In this document: one piece after another, positions 42,785 to 51,986 of the stretch
Layout: each line of letters starts with the position of its first letter
Position numbering within the stretch: position 1 is the stretch's first letter
Assembly (NCBI GenBank): GCA_020846195.1
Contig: JADLEJ010000021.1
Span: 1 to 57,180, forward strand
Origin: Nitrospira sp.
GTDB taxonomy: Bacteria; Nitrospirota; Nitrospiria; Nitrospirales; Nitrospiraceae
DNA: 57,180 bases
Direction: 5' to 3'
The notes under the pieces: model-generated
Databases searched by the model: none
Seen by the model: only the letters and a program-made list of their open reading frames with translations
Told to the model about the DNA's origin: nothing
Made by a program: the position numbers and the translations under genes

Positions 42785-43840
42785 TTACCCGTTTTGTTCT
42801 CCGACCGTAAAAGTGAAATGCGCATCGAAGTAGGATTCGGTGAGATCCGCGGGAAATATCGGCAGAGGATTGGCCGTCACCACCGCCCGCTTCCCAGCCA
42901 GATCGAAATACTCGTTTCCAGACGACTGTTCGACCGCCACCCCGCTCACACTCCCATCCCGATGCAACCGAAACTTCACCACAACACTGTATGCCTGCGC
43001 GGTCACATCGACCGGAGGCGCGGACCACATGCTGCTGATCTTGCGGCGCACTTGCGCCAGATAGACATTGGATCCCGGAGCTATCCCAGGAACTTTCAAC
43101 GTCGTATCCACCGCTTTCACACTCGGCGCCCTTGTCTCCAGCTGCGGAGTCGGCGCGGGCTGAGATTCCGCAGGAGCCGCTTTGGACTCTTTCGGCAGCT
43201 CCAGCTTTTTAATCTTATTGAGCTCTTCGTCCAGCTCCCGGTTGAGATCGTCGGTCAGGGATGGCCGGGGCTTCGTTTCCGCCGATTTCTTGGGTACGGC
43301 CTTCGTCTCGGATATCACCGGAATATCCGGCAACTTCAACTTAGGGGCATTCGCAACCGCAGGCTCCTGAACTTTTTTCGGCTTGTCAGCCAGACTGTAA
43401 TCGCCGAACTTCGGGGCGTCAGGCGGCAACTCGAGGCCTTTCAACAAATCGCGCATCGGATTTTGCGCGGCCTTGGGAGGAGCCACCGCTTCTCGCTGCA
43501 CGACAGGCGGGGCCACGGGAGCCGCCTTCACTGGAAGCGCCGGCGCCGGGGTCTCCACCTGCTTCACCGGCGCTTTCACCGGCTCAATTGTTTTCACGGG
43601 CTCAGCCGCTTTGACAGGCTCCGCCGTCTTGACTGGAGGAGTCGGCAGGCTGGCCAGCGATATTTCGATAGAGGCCAACGGCCGCTCGCCCTGTTGCGGC
43701 AACCGCACCCAAGTAACGAGAATAAAAACGCCCAGGTGGAGCGCGACGGACCACACCACCGCGCGCTTCAAACGGCTGGTCAACTGGCCCTGCAGTCTCT
43801 CGTCCAGCCAAGCCCTGGAGTGCGCTGCAACCTGTACCAT
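42785..43840 (-). CDS. tolA: TolA/TonB-type energy-transducing protein
   Basis: This ~351-residue protein has an N-terminal cytoplasmic part, one transmembrane helix (about 30-48, AVVWSVALHLGVFILVTWV), a long Pro/Ala/Lys/Glu-rich periplasmic domain (60-250, repeats of PVKAAEPVKTIEPVKAPVKQ type) and a C-terminal TonB/TolA domain (about 265-350, YLAQVRRKISSMWSAPPVDV). ATG 43840 follows AGGACAG and is preferred to an upstream TTG. It transmits proton-motive force from TolQ/R to the outer membrane. Confidence 0.92.
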   Translation of the reverse strand: MVQVAAHSRAWLDERLQGQLTSRLKRAVVWSVALHLGVFILVTWVRLPQQGERPLASIEISLASLPTPPVKTAEPVKAAEPVKTIEPVKAPVKQVETPAPALPVKAAPVAPPVVQREAVAPPKAAQNPMRDLLKGLELPPDAPKFGDYSLADKPKKVQEPAVANAPKLKLPDIPVISETKAVPKKSAETKPRPSLTDDLNRELDEELNKIKKLELPKESKAAPAESQPAPTPQLETRAPSVKAVDTTLKVPGIAPGSNVYLAQVRRKISSMWSAPPVDVTAQAYSVVVKFRLHRDGSVSGVAVEQSSGNEYFDLAGKRAVVTANPLPIFPADLTESYFDAHFTFTVGEQNG

Positions 43841-43851
43841 GGCCAACTGTC

Positions 43852-44295
43852 CTATTTCGTTCGACGCGGAATCGCCACGTCCGCCACCCGCTCAGGTCCG
43901 GTAGGGTCGGTCACCATCCCCAGCTTTTCAATCCCGGCCTTCTTCACTCCGTCCATTACCTGGATCACCACGCCATACGGCACATCGCGATCGGCCCGGA
44001 GATAGACCGACACATCGGCATGCTCTTCCTTCAAAAGCTTCAGCTTGCGCTCCAATTGAATGGCGCTCACCTGATCCTTATCGAGATACAGACGTTGATC
44101 TTTCTCGATCGTCAGCACCGCGCGAATCTCCGGCTTGATCGTGTTCGACGCGGATACCGGCAGCTTGATATCCATGCCCCGGTACAGCATCGGCGCGGTC
44201 ACCATGAAAATGACCAGCAACACCAGCACGACATCGACCAGGGGAATAATATTGATCTCCGCCATAAAGCGGCGCTGGCGCGTTTCGAGGATCAT
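43852..44295 (-). CDS. tolR: TolR/ExbD biopolymer transport protein
   Basis: This 147-residue protein has FMAEINIIPLVDVVLVLLVI, the single N-terminal transmembrane segment with the proton-pathway Asp, followed by a periplasmic domain (LYLDKDQVSAIQLERKLKLL). It overlaps the TolQ gene by 4 nt (ATGA). With TolQ it forms the proton-driven motor of the Tol system. Confidence 0.95.
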   Translation of the reverse strand: MILETRQRRFMAEINIIPLVDVVLVLLVIFMVTAPMLYRGMDIKLPVSASNTIKPEIRAVLTIEKDQRLYLDKDQVSAIQLERKLKLLKEEHADVSVYLRADRDVPYGVVIQVMDGVKKAGIEKLGMVTDPTGPERVADVAIPRRTK

Positions 44296-44990
44296 CCCTT
44301 CGCCCCTGCAGAAGGAGAAACCGGCGCAGTCTTTGGCGCCAGCAGCGTCAGAAGCTCGACCGTCACCGTATCCATGCGGAACGCTGTGCCGCGGATACGG
44401 GACAAGAAGTAATTGTAGGCCATCACTGCGGGAATCGCCGTAAAAAGTCCAGCTGCCGTTGCCACAAGGGCTTCGGACACGCCGGGCGCCACTGCGGCAA
44501 TGCTGGCCGTTCCCTGCGAACCGATTTCCCTGAACGAATCGATGATTCCCATCACGGTCCCCAGCAATCCGATGAACGGGCTGATATTTCCCGTCGTCGC
44601 GAGAAAAGGAAGATACGATTCCAGATGAGAGAGCTGCCCCTGCGCGATATGCTGAGCGGTGCGCTCCATGACGTGGCGGTCTACGGAAAGCACTGCGCCG
44701 CCATCCTGAAACTCACGCCCCGTTCCAAGCCGGTCCACCACGCCATGGAAAATCTTGGCGCAGGGGCTGCCGGTCGAACGCTGGGCATGCCGCACTACTT
44801 CATCGACATCCTTGGCCTTCAATAAGACCGTCATAAACCGGCGGTCTTCCGCGTCGGCGGATTTGAAGATTTTCAACTTGAGAAGAATTACGGCCCAGGA
44901 GACGACTGAGAGCAGGAGGAGAAGAAAGAGAACGACTTTCGACACCACGCCCAGCGATCCAATGAGAGCCATGGGACCTGACTGGAACAT
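44292..44990 (-). CDS. tolQ: TolQ/ExbB proton-channel protein
   Basis: This 232-residue protein has three transmembrane segments (about 14-36, 135-158, 170-192) with LPFLATTGNISPFIGLLGTV and GVSEALVATAAGLFTAIPAV, the MotA/TolQ/ExbB signature. It is the first gene of the Tol run. The nearest Shine-Dalgarno (GAGGAGGGA) is 15 nt or more from the ATG, with the palindrome GACGCTAGCGTC between them; a start at the internal ATG (codon 7) is also possible. Confidence 0.94.
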   Translation of the reverse strand: MFQSGPMALIGSLGVVSKVVLFLLLLLSVVSWAVILLKLKIFKSADAEDRRFMTVLLKAKDVDEVVRHAQRSTGSPCAKIFHGVVDRLGTGREFQDGGAVLSVDRHVMERTAQHIAQGQLSHLESYLPFLATTGNISPFIGLLGTVMGIIDSFREIGSQGTASIAAVAPGVSEALVATAAGLFTAIPAVMAYNYFLSRIRGTAFRMDTVTVELLTLLAPKTAPVSPSAGAKG

Positions 44991-44992
44991 AG

Positions 44993-45004
44993 GACGCTAG
45001 CGTC
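44993..45004. promoter_or_regulatory. Perfect palindrome between the TolQ ribosome binding site and start codon
   Basis: GACGCTAGCGTC is fully self-complementary and lies between a strong GAGGAGGGA (45006-45014) and the TolQ ATG (44990). Folding into a GACG-CTAG-CGTC hairpin would shorten the effective distance, so it may control translation of the operon's first gene. Confidence 0.4.
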
Positions 45005-45064
45005 TCCCTCCTCTATTCATGACACACCGTAGTGCAATGGAGTGTACTCGACTCTGAAGAAAAA

Positions 45065-45141
45065 TGGCGGGGCCGACGGGATTTGAACCCGCGACCTCCA
45101 GATTGACAATCTGGCGTCCTAACCAGCTGAACGACGGCCCC
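45065..45141 (-). tRNA. tRNA-Asp (GTC)
   Basis: The minus strand folds as a 77-nt tRNA with acceptor GGGGCCG/CGGCCCC, anticodon loop ATTGTCAAT, T-arm GGGTTCAAATCCC and a genome-encoded CCA end. The anticodon GTC reads Asp codons. Confidence 0.97.
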
Positions 45142-45266
45142 TCGCGATTCTTCTATACGGCGGATGGTCGGAACGACAAGACGATTGACAGGGCAGCCGC
45201 TCAAGTCCCGAAATCAAAAATAGTGTTTCTTCCTTTTTCAACCGGCCCCACGAACCGGCTTACCGC

Positions 45267-45342
45267 TGGTAGGCGGAACAGGGATCGAACCTGCGACATC
45301 CACCGTGTAAAGGTGGCGCTCTACCAACTGAGCTATCCGCCC
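45267..45342 (-). tRNA. tRNA-Val (TAC)
   Basis: The minus strand folds as a 76-nt tRNA starting GGGCGGATAGCTCAG, with anticodon loop CTTTACACG, T-arm CAGGTTCGATCCCTG and encoded CCA. Anticodon TAC reads Val codons. The first acceptor pair is G-T. Confidence 0.97.
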
Positions 45343-45365
45343 GTTTTTCTTAGCAACGTCGGCGG

Positions 45366-45394
45366 ATGCTACCAAGTCCGTCCGGCCTTGTCAA
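45366..45394 (-). promoter_or_regulatory. Sigma-70 promoter for the tRNA-Val/tRNA-Asp transcript
   Basis: On the minus strand TTGACA (45394-45389) and TAGCAT (45371-45366) are 17 bp apart, about 24 bp upstream of the mature tRNA-Val 5' end. Consensus -35, ideal spacing and position support it; read-through into the Tol operon is possible. Confidence 0.8.
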
Positions 45395-45474
45395 CCGATT
45401 CTCGCACTCTTCTTGCAGATTTCTTGATCTCTTGCCGCCATCTCATTCATCGCACATCGGGAGCAGCGAGATCT

Positions 45475-46404
45475 TCATTTCATACGCTGTCTCGCCTGCC
45501 TGGGGAAAAATTTTCGATGCACCTGTTTCAGCCGGCCCCGTTCAACATGAGTGTAGATTTGGGTCGTGGCAATATCCGCATGGCCCAGCATCGCCTGCAC
45601 CGCGCGCAAATCGGCGCCCCCTTCAAGTAAATGTGTGGCAAATGAATGCCGCAGTATGTGCGGGGAAATCGGCTTGGCAATACCCGCGCGCTGCGCGCGC
45701 CGGCTCACAATTTTCCAAAAGGCCTGCCTGGTCAACGGTCCCCCGCGCCGAGAAACAAAGAGTGCGCGCGACGTCCGCCGATTCAATATGGCGGACCGGA
45801 CATGCTCGACATAGTGCGCCAACGCCTCTCTCGCAACCTCGCCGATCGGCACAAGACGCTCCTTTGAACCTTTGCCGAGAATCCGCAGACAGCCCACCCT
45901 GAGATCGAGGCGGATCAGCTCCACCGAAACCAGCTCCGACACCCGCAAGCCCGACGCATACATCAACTCCAGCATCGTGCGATCGCGCTGGTCTTCCAAA
46001 GTGGGCAGCGGCGGCAAATCTAATAGTGCCGCGACCTCCACCGACGTCAGCGTTTTGGGTAACCGCACGGCCCGCCGGGCCACAGACAGGTCCTGCATTG
46101 GGCTGGCGGGCAATAGCCCTTCGCGCACAAGAAATCGAAACCAGCCGCGCAACGCCGACAGCGTGCGCGCCATCGACGCCGCGGACAAGCGCTGCTCTTT
46201 CAGCGACGTGAGAAACCCGGTGAGCTGTTGCGGCGCAACCGTTTCCCCCATTTCTACCCGATGGCGGGCAAGAAATATCTGCAACTTGCTCAAGTCGCGC
46301 CGGTAGGCTTCCAGCGTGTTGGCCGACAAGCCGCCTTCAACTCGAAGATGCCCAAGATACCGTTCGGCCAGTGGGTCGAGAATCTGATCGGCCGTTGTCG
46401 TCAT
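45475..46404 (-). CDS. Tyrosine recombinase XerC/XerD
   Basis: From ATG 46404 this is a 309-residue protein with an N-terminal SAM-like core-binding domain (about 1-100, GGLSANTLEAYRRDLSKLQI) and a catalytic domain with Arg (ASGLRVSELVS), His-x-x-Arg (SPHILRHSFATHLLEGG), His (LGHADIATTQ) and the nucleophile Tyr (IYTHV). It resolves chromosome dimers at dif or acts in integration. Length and LPKTLTSVEVAALLDLPPLP favour the chromosomal XerD type; C versus D cannot be fixed from one copy. Confidence 0.93.
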   Translation of the reverse strand: MTTTADQILDPLAERYLGHLRVEGGLSANTLEAYRRDLSKLQIFLARHRVEMGETVAPQQLTGFLTSLKEQRLSAASMARTLSALRGWFRFLVREGLLPASPMQDLSVARRAVRLPKTLTSVEVAALLDLPPLPTLEDQRDRTMLELMYASGLRVSELVSVELIRLDLRVGCLRILGKGSKERLVPIGEVAREALAHYVEHVRSAILNRRTSRALFVSRRGGPLTRQAFWKIVSRRAQRAGIAKPISPHILRHSFATHLLEGGADLRAVQAMLGHADIATTQIYTHVERGRLKQVHRKFFPRQARQRMK

Positions 46405-46533
46405 AAAGAAAGACCGATGATGAATCGACGATGAGAGGCAAGAGAATCGGCGCCGTGCAAACACCGCAGTCTATCCGGCAGCAAACTATAGCCAACTCAC
46501 CGGGTGAACTCAACGAACCAACCGCAGTTCTCC

Positions 46534-46561
46534 TTGACACTTCCGCACCCTTTCCGATACT
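46534..46561 (+). promoter_or_regulatory. Sigma-70 promoter of the LpoA-like gene
   Basis: TTGACA (46534-46539) and GATACT (46556-46561) are 16 bp apart, about 50 bp upstream of the ATG at 46609. The -35 is perfect; the -10 is moderate. Confidence 0.6.
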
Positions 46562-46608
46562 AGTCACAACGTGTCGCCTACTAACCATCCGCATCCCTGT
46601 TGCCGCTA

Positions 46609-48567
46609 ATGGGTGCTCCACGCACATACGCACGACTGCTTGCCTGCCGCCACTTGCTCGCCGCCCTGGCATTGAGCCTGGCAGGAGTTGCAGTCCACCC
46701 TCACCCGGCACCGGCGGTCGAACTCAAAGCGCCGCTGCCCGATCCCCCGGTGCTGTCTCAGGCCAAGCGATTGCTCGACAAGGGCGAGGCAGAATCTGCC
46801 GCCACCGTCCTTCGGCGGTTTCTGGCGACTTCCCCGCGCCCGGAGCATTTGGATGACACCTATCTGTTGCTCGGAGCCGCACTGTACGGCATGAGGGAAT
46901 ACCCCGAGGCCATCAAATACTTGAACCAGTTGCAGACTGAATTCCCAGCGTCCGACGTGGGCGAGCGAGGGAAGATTTTGCTGGCCCGCACCCACGCGGC
47001 CATGGGGAATATCGATTTAGCGCTCCCCCTGCTCACGCAGCTGCGCACCGGCACGACCGACGACGACACGAAGCACGAAGCCCTCAGACTCACCGCAGAG
47101 TTTTTGGTGCAGAAAAAAGAATACGTCCGCGCCATCGAAGCCTTGCTTCAGGAAAGCGCCGCTGGCACCGAAGACCATGTCGCGGAGACGCGCGCGCAGA
47201 TTCGCGAATTCATCGACGAAAAGCTGGACAAGAAGTCGCTCGCGCGATTGCGCGACCTCTATCCGAAATCGTTCCCCGGCGACCTGGCCGCCATCCGATT
47301 GATCGAGCTCTATACCGGCCGTGGAGAGGACCATCTGGCCGAGCGCCAGATTCAACAATTTCTCGCGCAATTTCCCGAGCACCCCTACATCCCCAAAGCA
47401 ACCGAGACGCTGGCGCTCCTCAAGACCAGACTGAAAGCGAACCAATTTTTCATCGCCACGGTCCTGCCGCTGTCCGGACGTCTCGCGCCGTTCGCCAATG
47501 AAGTGCTGGAAGGCATTCAGCTGGCGGTCGAGCGTGCGCGCGAGCAGCCGGGGATGCCGCCCGTCGGGCTGATCGTGAAAGACAACGAGTCGGATAAACC
47601 CTCGTTTCTCGAAGACCACGCCGCACTGCTCAACGAGGACCGGCCATTGGCCGTCATCGGGCCGATGCTCTCGAAAAATCTCCCTGTCATGGCCGAGATG
47701 GCCGAGCATGCCAAAGTCCCGCTGATTACGCCGGCCGCCACGTTCCCCAATGTCCGGCGACTAGGAGGGTTCGTGTTCAGCACCACCCTGACCTATGCCC
47801 TCCAAGCCAAGCGCATCGCAAACTATGCCACCGGCGAGCAAGGCTACCGCCGGTTTTGTATCCTGTATCCCGATACTACGTATGGCCGTGAACAGGCGCG
47901 GCTCTTCGCGCAAGAAGTCCGGCAGCATGAAGGCGAAATCATCGCCATGGAATCGTTCAAAGAAGGCGATTCGGATTTCTCCACACAGATCAAGAAACTC
48001 AAGGCTGAAGATCTCAAGAAATACGGCCTCGCGGTGCCGTACGACCCCTCGCGCCCGGCGGGAAAACCTCTCAGCAAAACCGACAAACGGATCCTCTACA
48101 CGCCGGGATTCGATGCGATCTTCATCCCCAGCCGCGCCAATGAAATCGGCCTGCTGGCGGCGCAACTCGCCTTTCACGACGTCAAAGTCCCGCTCTTGGG
48201 AACCAACGGATGGAACTCGCCGGATTTCTTGCGCACGGCCGATCGCACAGCGGACGGCGCCGTCTTTGTGGACGCATTCTTCGCGGAGAGCGCCAATACC
48301 GCCGTTCAGGATTTTGTCCAGCGCTTCCAGAAACGTTTTCAGGGCAGCCCCACCCTGTTCACCATGCAGGGCTACGATGCGGCCAAGCTGGTGCTGGAAG
48401 CGATCCGTCGGGGAGCGACCTCGGGAGACGCCGTGCGGGAATTTCTGACCGCCCAGCACGACCTTCCCACACTAATGGGTCCTGCCGGATTCGGTCCTGA
48501 CGGCACCCTCCAGCGCCCCCTTGCATTGCTCCAGGTTAAACACGGAAAATTCGTCCAACTCGACTAA
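46609..48567 (+). CDS. LpoA-like periplasmic protein: TPR plus type-1 periplasmic-binding domain
   Basis: From ATG 46609 (652 residues) there is a signal peptide (HLLAALALSLAGVAVHPHPA), N-terminal TPR repeats (about 40-255, YLLLGAALYGMREYPEAIKY) and a C-terminal branched-chain-amino-acid-binding-like domain (about 270-650; IATVLPLSGRLAPFANEVLE, PLITPAATFPNVRRLGGFVF, YGREQARLFAQEVRQHEGEI). The same plan occurs in LpoA, the activator of penicillin-binding protein 1A, though no lipobox Cys is visible here. It could instead be a solute-binding protein, but no transporter genes are adjacent. Confidence 0.85.
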   Translation: MGAPRTYARLLACRHLLAALALSLAGVAVHPHPAPAVELKAPLPDPPVLSQAKRLLDKGEAESAATVLRRFLATSPRPEHLDDTYLLLGAALYGMREYPEAIKYLNQLQTEFPASDVGERGKILLARTHAAMGNIDLALPLLTQLRTGTTDDDTKHEALRLTAEFLVQKKEYVRAIEALLQESAAGTEDHVAETRAQIREFIDEKLDKKSLARLRDLYPKSFPGDLAAIRLIELYTGRGEDHLAERQIQQFLAQFPEHPYIPKATETLALLKTRLKANQFFIATVLPLSGRLAPFANEVLEGIQLAVERAREQPGMPPVGLIVKDNESDKPSFLEDHAALLNEDRPLAVIGPMLSKNLPVMAEMAEHAKVPLITPAATFPNVRRLGGFVFSTTLTYALQAKRIANYATGEQGYRRFCILYPDTTYGREQARLFAQEVRQHEGEIIAMESFKEGDSDFSTQIKKLKAEDLKKYGLAVPYDPSRPAGKPLSKTDKRILYTPGFDAIFIPSRANEIGLLAAQLAFHDVKVPLLGTNGWNSPDFLRTADRTADGAVFVDAFFAESANTAVQDFVQRFQKRFQGSPTLFTMQGYDAAKLVLEAIRRGATSGDAVREFLTAQHDLPTLMGPAGFGPDGTLQRPLALLQVKHGKFVQLD

Positions 48568-48579
48568 CCGGACCATGGC

Positions 48580-49320
48580 ATGGATACGCTCGCCCCGATT
48601 CTCCATAAGATTTCGTATATGGGCCTCCCGCTCCTCCTTGCCATGGTGCTGCATGAATATGCGCATGGATGGGCCGCCGACAAATGCGGCGACTCGACCG
48701 CGAAGCAGCAAGGGCGCCTGACGCTGAATCCCCTGGCGCACATCGATCCGCTCGGCACGATCATTCTGCCGCTGCTCTGCCTCGCGCTGCCGGGAAGCTT
48801 CCTCCTCGGCTGGGCCAAGCCGGTTCCCATCGACCCGCGCAACATGCGCCAACCGCGCCGCGACATGGCCCTCGTCGCCGCCGCGGGGCCCGGCATGAAT
48901 CTCGTCATCGCGATTGTCTGCGCGCTGATCGTCGCGGGGCTCTTTGCATTCGATCCAACGCTGCTGGCTCAACGCCCTGGCAATGCCGAGGGCGAACCCT
49001 CAAGCCTGGCCGCCATGATCCTGCTGCCCATCAGCGTCATGGCCCTCTACTCCGTGATGATCAACGTCTTTCTGGCGCTCTTTAATTTGATCCCGATCCC
49101 GCCGCTCGACGGCGGCCGCATCCTGACCTCCCTCCTGCCTCGCACGCCGGCGCTCGCCCTCGCGCGATTGGAGCCTTACGGCATGATGATTCTTCTGGGA
49201 TTGATCGTCTTCGACAAAGAACTCCGCGTCATCCATACCATTACCAGCACCTTCGCCAACGCGCTGTCCGGCACGATCCTGTCGGCGGCACTGGGCCTTA
49301 GTACAGGAGCCTCGCAATGA
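48580..49320 (+). CDS. Site-2 protease family (M50) membrane metalloprotease
   Basis: This 246-residue polytopic protein has the zinc motif HEYAHG (about 26-31) in its first membrane segment and the second ligand motif NLIPIPPLDGGR (about 171-182). It belongs to the short M50 proteases (YwhC-like, sometimes called Rip-type) lacking a PDZ domain. Its physiological substrate is unknown. It starts 12 nt after the LpoA-like gene and overlaps the TrpS gene by 4 nt (ATGA). Confidence 0.92.
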   Translation: MDTLAPILHKISYMGLPLLLAMVLHEYAHGWAADKCGDSTAKQQGRLTLNPLAHIDPLGTIILPLLCLALPGSFLLGWAKPVPIDPRNMRQPRRDMALVAAAGPGMNLVIAIVCALIVAGLFAFDPTLLAQRPGNAEGEPSSLAAMILLPISVMALYSVMINVFLALFNLIPIPPLDGGRILTSLLPRTPALALARLEPYGMMILLGLIVFDKELRVIHTITSTFANALSGTILSAALGLSTGASQ

Positions 49321-50312
49321 CCACCGCACCCCGCAAGCGCGTTCTCAGCGGCATGCAGCCCAGCGGCTTGATGCATTTAGGCAACTACCTCGGCGCCCTA
49401 GAAAACTGGAAGGCCCTGCAGGAAGACTATGAGTGTTTCTTCTTCGTCGCCGACTGGCATGCCCTCTCGACGAACTACGCCGACACCAGCCGCATCCGCG
49501 AATTCGTGCGCGAGCTATTGATCGACTGGCTGGCCGCCGGCATCGACCCGAACCGTTCCACCGTCTTCGTGCAATCGCGCATTCCCGAGCACGCGATCCT
49601 GCATCTGTTGTTTTCCATGATGACGCCCGTCTCGTGGCTGGAACGAAACCCCACCTACAAAGAAAAACAGGACGAGATCAAAGAAAAGGACCTCACCACC
49701 TACGGCTTTCTCGGTTATCCCGTGCTCCAGGCCGCCGACATCTTGTTGTACAAGCCTGACTTCGTTCCGGTCGGCAAAGACCAGCTGCCGCATCTTGAAT
49801 TGACGCGAGAGATCGCCCGGCGCTTCAACGACATCTACAAAAAGCCGGTCTTCCCAGAGCCCAAAGAGCATCTCACCAAATTCCCCAAGGTGCTGGGCAC
49901 CGACGGACGGAAGATGAGCAAGAGCTACGGCAACACCATCAACCTCTCGGATACGGAACCGGTGGTCCGGCAGAAACTCAAGACCATGGTCACCGACCCA
50001 GCGCGCGTGCGGCGCACGGACCCTGGCAACCCCGACGTGTGCCCTGTCTATGAATTCCACAAGATCTACTCGCCGCCGGAGGTGCAGGCACAGATCAACC
50101 AGGACTGCCGCACCGCCGCCATCGGCTGCATCGATTGCAAAAAACAGGTGGCGGACAAGATCGTCGAACGCATGGCGCCGATATGGGAGTCACGCGCAGC
50201 ATTGATCAGCCATCCCTCGCGCATCGACGAGATCGTGCAGGACGGCAGCGCGCGCGCCGAGAAAGTCGCCAAAGCGACCCTCGCTGAAGTGAACGTGGCG
50301 ATGAAGATCTAA
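49317..50312 (+). CDS. trpS: Tryptophanyl-tRNA synthetase
   Basis: This 331-residue class I synthetase has the HIGH-equivalent (SGMQPSGLMHLGNYLGALEN), YPVLQAADILLYKPDFVPVG with the tryptophan/ATP pocket, and KMSKSYGNTINL. Length and motifs match bacterial TrpRS. It is translationally coupled to the protease gene, an arrangement with no obvious functional logic. Confidence 0.97.
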   Translation: MTTAPRKRVLSGMQPSGLMHLGNYLGALENWKALQEDYECFFFVADWHALSTNYADTSRIREFVRELLIDWLAAGIDPNRSTVFVQSRIPEHAILHLLFSMMTPVSWLERNPTYKEKQDEIKEKDLTTYGFLGYPVLQAADILLYKPDFVPVGKDQLPHLELTREIARRFNDIYKKPVFPEPKEHLTKFPKVLGTDGRKMSKSYGNTINLSDTEPVVRQKLKTMVTDPARVRRTDPGNPDVCPVYEFHKIYSPPEVQAQINQDCRTAAIGCIDCKKQVADKIVERMAPIWESRAALISHPSRIDEIVQDGSARAEKVAKATLAEVNVAMKI

Positions 50313-50445
50313 CGGACCTGCCTTCCCTAGGCAGAATTGCTAAAAACGCTAGAAGAACCGCGGTCGGCATGAAAAAATGCCGACAGCTGTTCACCTTCAG
50401 ACCATGCTGGACGATTCTTTCCAAACCAGCGCACAAGAGGCTTTC

Positions 50446-50859
50446 ATGACACCAACTCGATATTGGCTTGGCGCGCTCATTATTCTAGCAACCGGGGCAT
50501 TGACCGGCTGCGGCACCTGGATGCATGGCGAACATCAATCGGTCACGCTCTTTACCACGCCGGCGGATACCAACGTCGTCGTCGACGACGTTGTGCATCT
50601 GCTGGCGCCGGGCACCATCACCCTCAGCCGCAAAGCCGACCATCGCGCCACGTTCGCCAAAGACGGCTACGACCCCGCCACCTATACGATTAAGCGAACC
50701 TGGTCCTGGTGGGTGGTGGGCGATGTGTTCGCCTGCGCGATTATCTTCTCCCCGCTGTGCATCATGCACGACATCGATGAAGGCGGCTATTACACCTTCG
50801 ACGATAAGATCTACTTCACGCTGGACAGGAAAACGCCCGAGTCTGTGCCGGCCAAGTAG
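50446..50859 (+). CDS. Small lipoprotein with PEGA-like domain
   Basis: From ATG 50446 (AAGAGG upstream) this is a 137-residue protein with lipobox LATGALTGC. The segment VTLFTTPADTNVVVDDVVHL followed by GTITLSRKADHRATFAKDGY resembles a PEGA-type surface repeat, and a hydrophobic segment with two Cys follows (VVGDVFACAIIFSPLCIMHD). This looks like outer-membrane lipoproteins of unknown function found in many Gram-negatives. An earlier in-frame start is possible but would hide the signal peptide. Confidence 0.78.
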   Translation: MTPTRYWLGALIILATGALTGCGTWMHGEHQSVTLFTTPADTNVVVDDVVHLLAPGTITLSRKADHRATFAKDGYDPATYTIKRTWSWWVVGDVFACAIIFSPLCIMHDIDEGGYYTFDDKIYFTLDRKTPESVPAK

Positions 50860-51005
50860 AGCCTCTAAATCCAGATACTCTCGTCACCCACCGCGTCACG
50901 CTGAGATTCAATCATCGGCGGCGCCGCCATCCGACAGGCTCACTTGTGATATGGTGCCGCTCGGGCTTCACCATCACAGCTGAGAATGAGAGGAACCGGC
51001 TCGCC

Positions 51006-51311
51006 ATGAAACTGTCGATACTCGCTTGTGCGGCAGCGATCAGTCTGTCGCCTGTGGTCACGGTAAGAGCGGCAATCGATCCACCCTGCGACGCCTATCC
51101 AACGGCAAAACAAGCCCGCTGCGTGGTCATTTGGAAAGAACTGAATAAGGAAGACGGCGCGGCAATCTCCCAGTTTGGACTCGATCAATTAAAGCGGCGC
51201 GAGGAAGGGAAGATCAACGCGCAGCAGCATCTTTCCGAAAACATGGCCTTCATCAAGCAATCGACCGAGAAGCGCCTTGCCCGCCTAAAAGAACGGATGG
51301 CAAAAGAGTAG
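51006..51311 (+). CDS. Small secreted hypothetical protein
   Basis: From ATG 51006 (GAGAGGAA upstream) this is a 101-residue protein with a signal peptide (KLSILACAAAISLSPVVTVR, then AAID). The mature part has two Cys (CDAYPTAKQARC) likely forming a disulfide, followed by a charged helix (TEKRLARLKERMAKE). No family is recognised. Confidence 0.7.
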   Translation: MKLSILACAAAISLSPVVTVRAAIDPPCDAYPTAKQARCVVIWKELNKEDGAAISQFGLDQLKRREEGKINAQQHLSENMAFIKQSTEKRLARLKERMAKE

Positions 51312-51317
51312 CCCCCG

Positions 51318-51959
51318 TCACTCTACGCGAAAAAACTGGTTCGATTCTTTCTCGACTCCGATTTCCGTTTCCGGTCCATGCCCCGTCACCACCGTCGTCT
51401 CGTCGGCGAGCGTATAGAGCCGTTCTCGGATTGACCGCTCAATCGTATCGAAATCCCCGCCCCAGAGATCGGTCCGGCCGATGCTGCCCCGGAACAAAGT
51501 GTCTCCGGCCAGCACGAGACGCTCGTCGGGAACATGAAAACTCATCGAACCGGGCGTATGACCGGGCGTATGAAGTCCTACCACTGTCACACCGCCGACC
51601 ATGATGCGCTCTTCGTCCTTGATCCAATATTCCGGCAGCGGGACCGCCACATAGGGCACACCGAACATCCGGCACTGCGCCTCCAAATTAGTCCAGAGAT
51701 CGAGGTCGTCCTGATGCAGGCAGAGAGTTGCGCCGGTGAGCCGTTGCATTTCGCCGGAGGCAAGAAAGTGATCGAAGTGGGCATGCGTGTGCAGAATGTG
51801 GCGGACGGTCAACCCCAGCTGCTCGACCTCGCGAAGGATCCGTTCCGGCGCGCCGCCGGGATCGACCACAATCGCCTGCTTCGTCACCGGGTCGCCGATG
51901 ATGGAACAGTTGCACCCGAGCGGGGGAACCGAGAATGTTTTGCGAATCAAATTCGTCAT
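51318..51959 (-). CDS. Metallo-beta-lactamase-fold hydrolase (glyoxalase II-like)
   Basis: This 213-residue protein has the zinc motif HTHAHFDH (about 57-64), a second His (HTPGHTPGSM), the bridging Asp (VLAGDTLFRGSIGRTDLWGG) and a final His (VVTGHGPETEIG). It matches small glyoxalase II-like/persulfide-type hydrolases; the exact substrate is unresolved. It is convergent with the preceding small secreted protein gene (6 bp gap). Confidence 0.93.
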   Translation of the reverse strand: MTNLIRKTFSVPPLGCNCSIIGDPVTKQAIVVDPGGAPERILREVEQLGLTVRHILHTHAHFDHFLASGEMQRLTGATLCLHQDDLDLWTNLEAQCRMFGVPYVAVPLPEYWIKDEERIMVGGVTVVGLHTPGHTPGSMSFHVPDERLVLAGDTLFRGSIGRTDLWGGDFDTIERSIRERLYTLADETTVVTGHGPETEIGVEKESNQFFRVE

Positions 51960-51986
51960 GGCGCGCGCATGCTACTCCGAGTCGAA

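Noticed and set aside
50318..50384. Two hairpins (CTGCC...GGCAG and GTCGGCAT...ATGCCGAC) after the TrpS gene
   Set aside because: The stems are plausible, but neither is followed by a T run, so I do not call a terminator.
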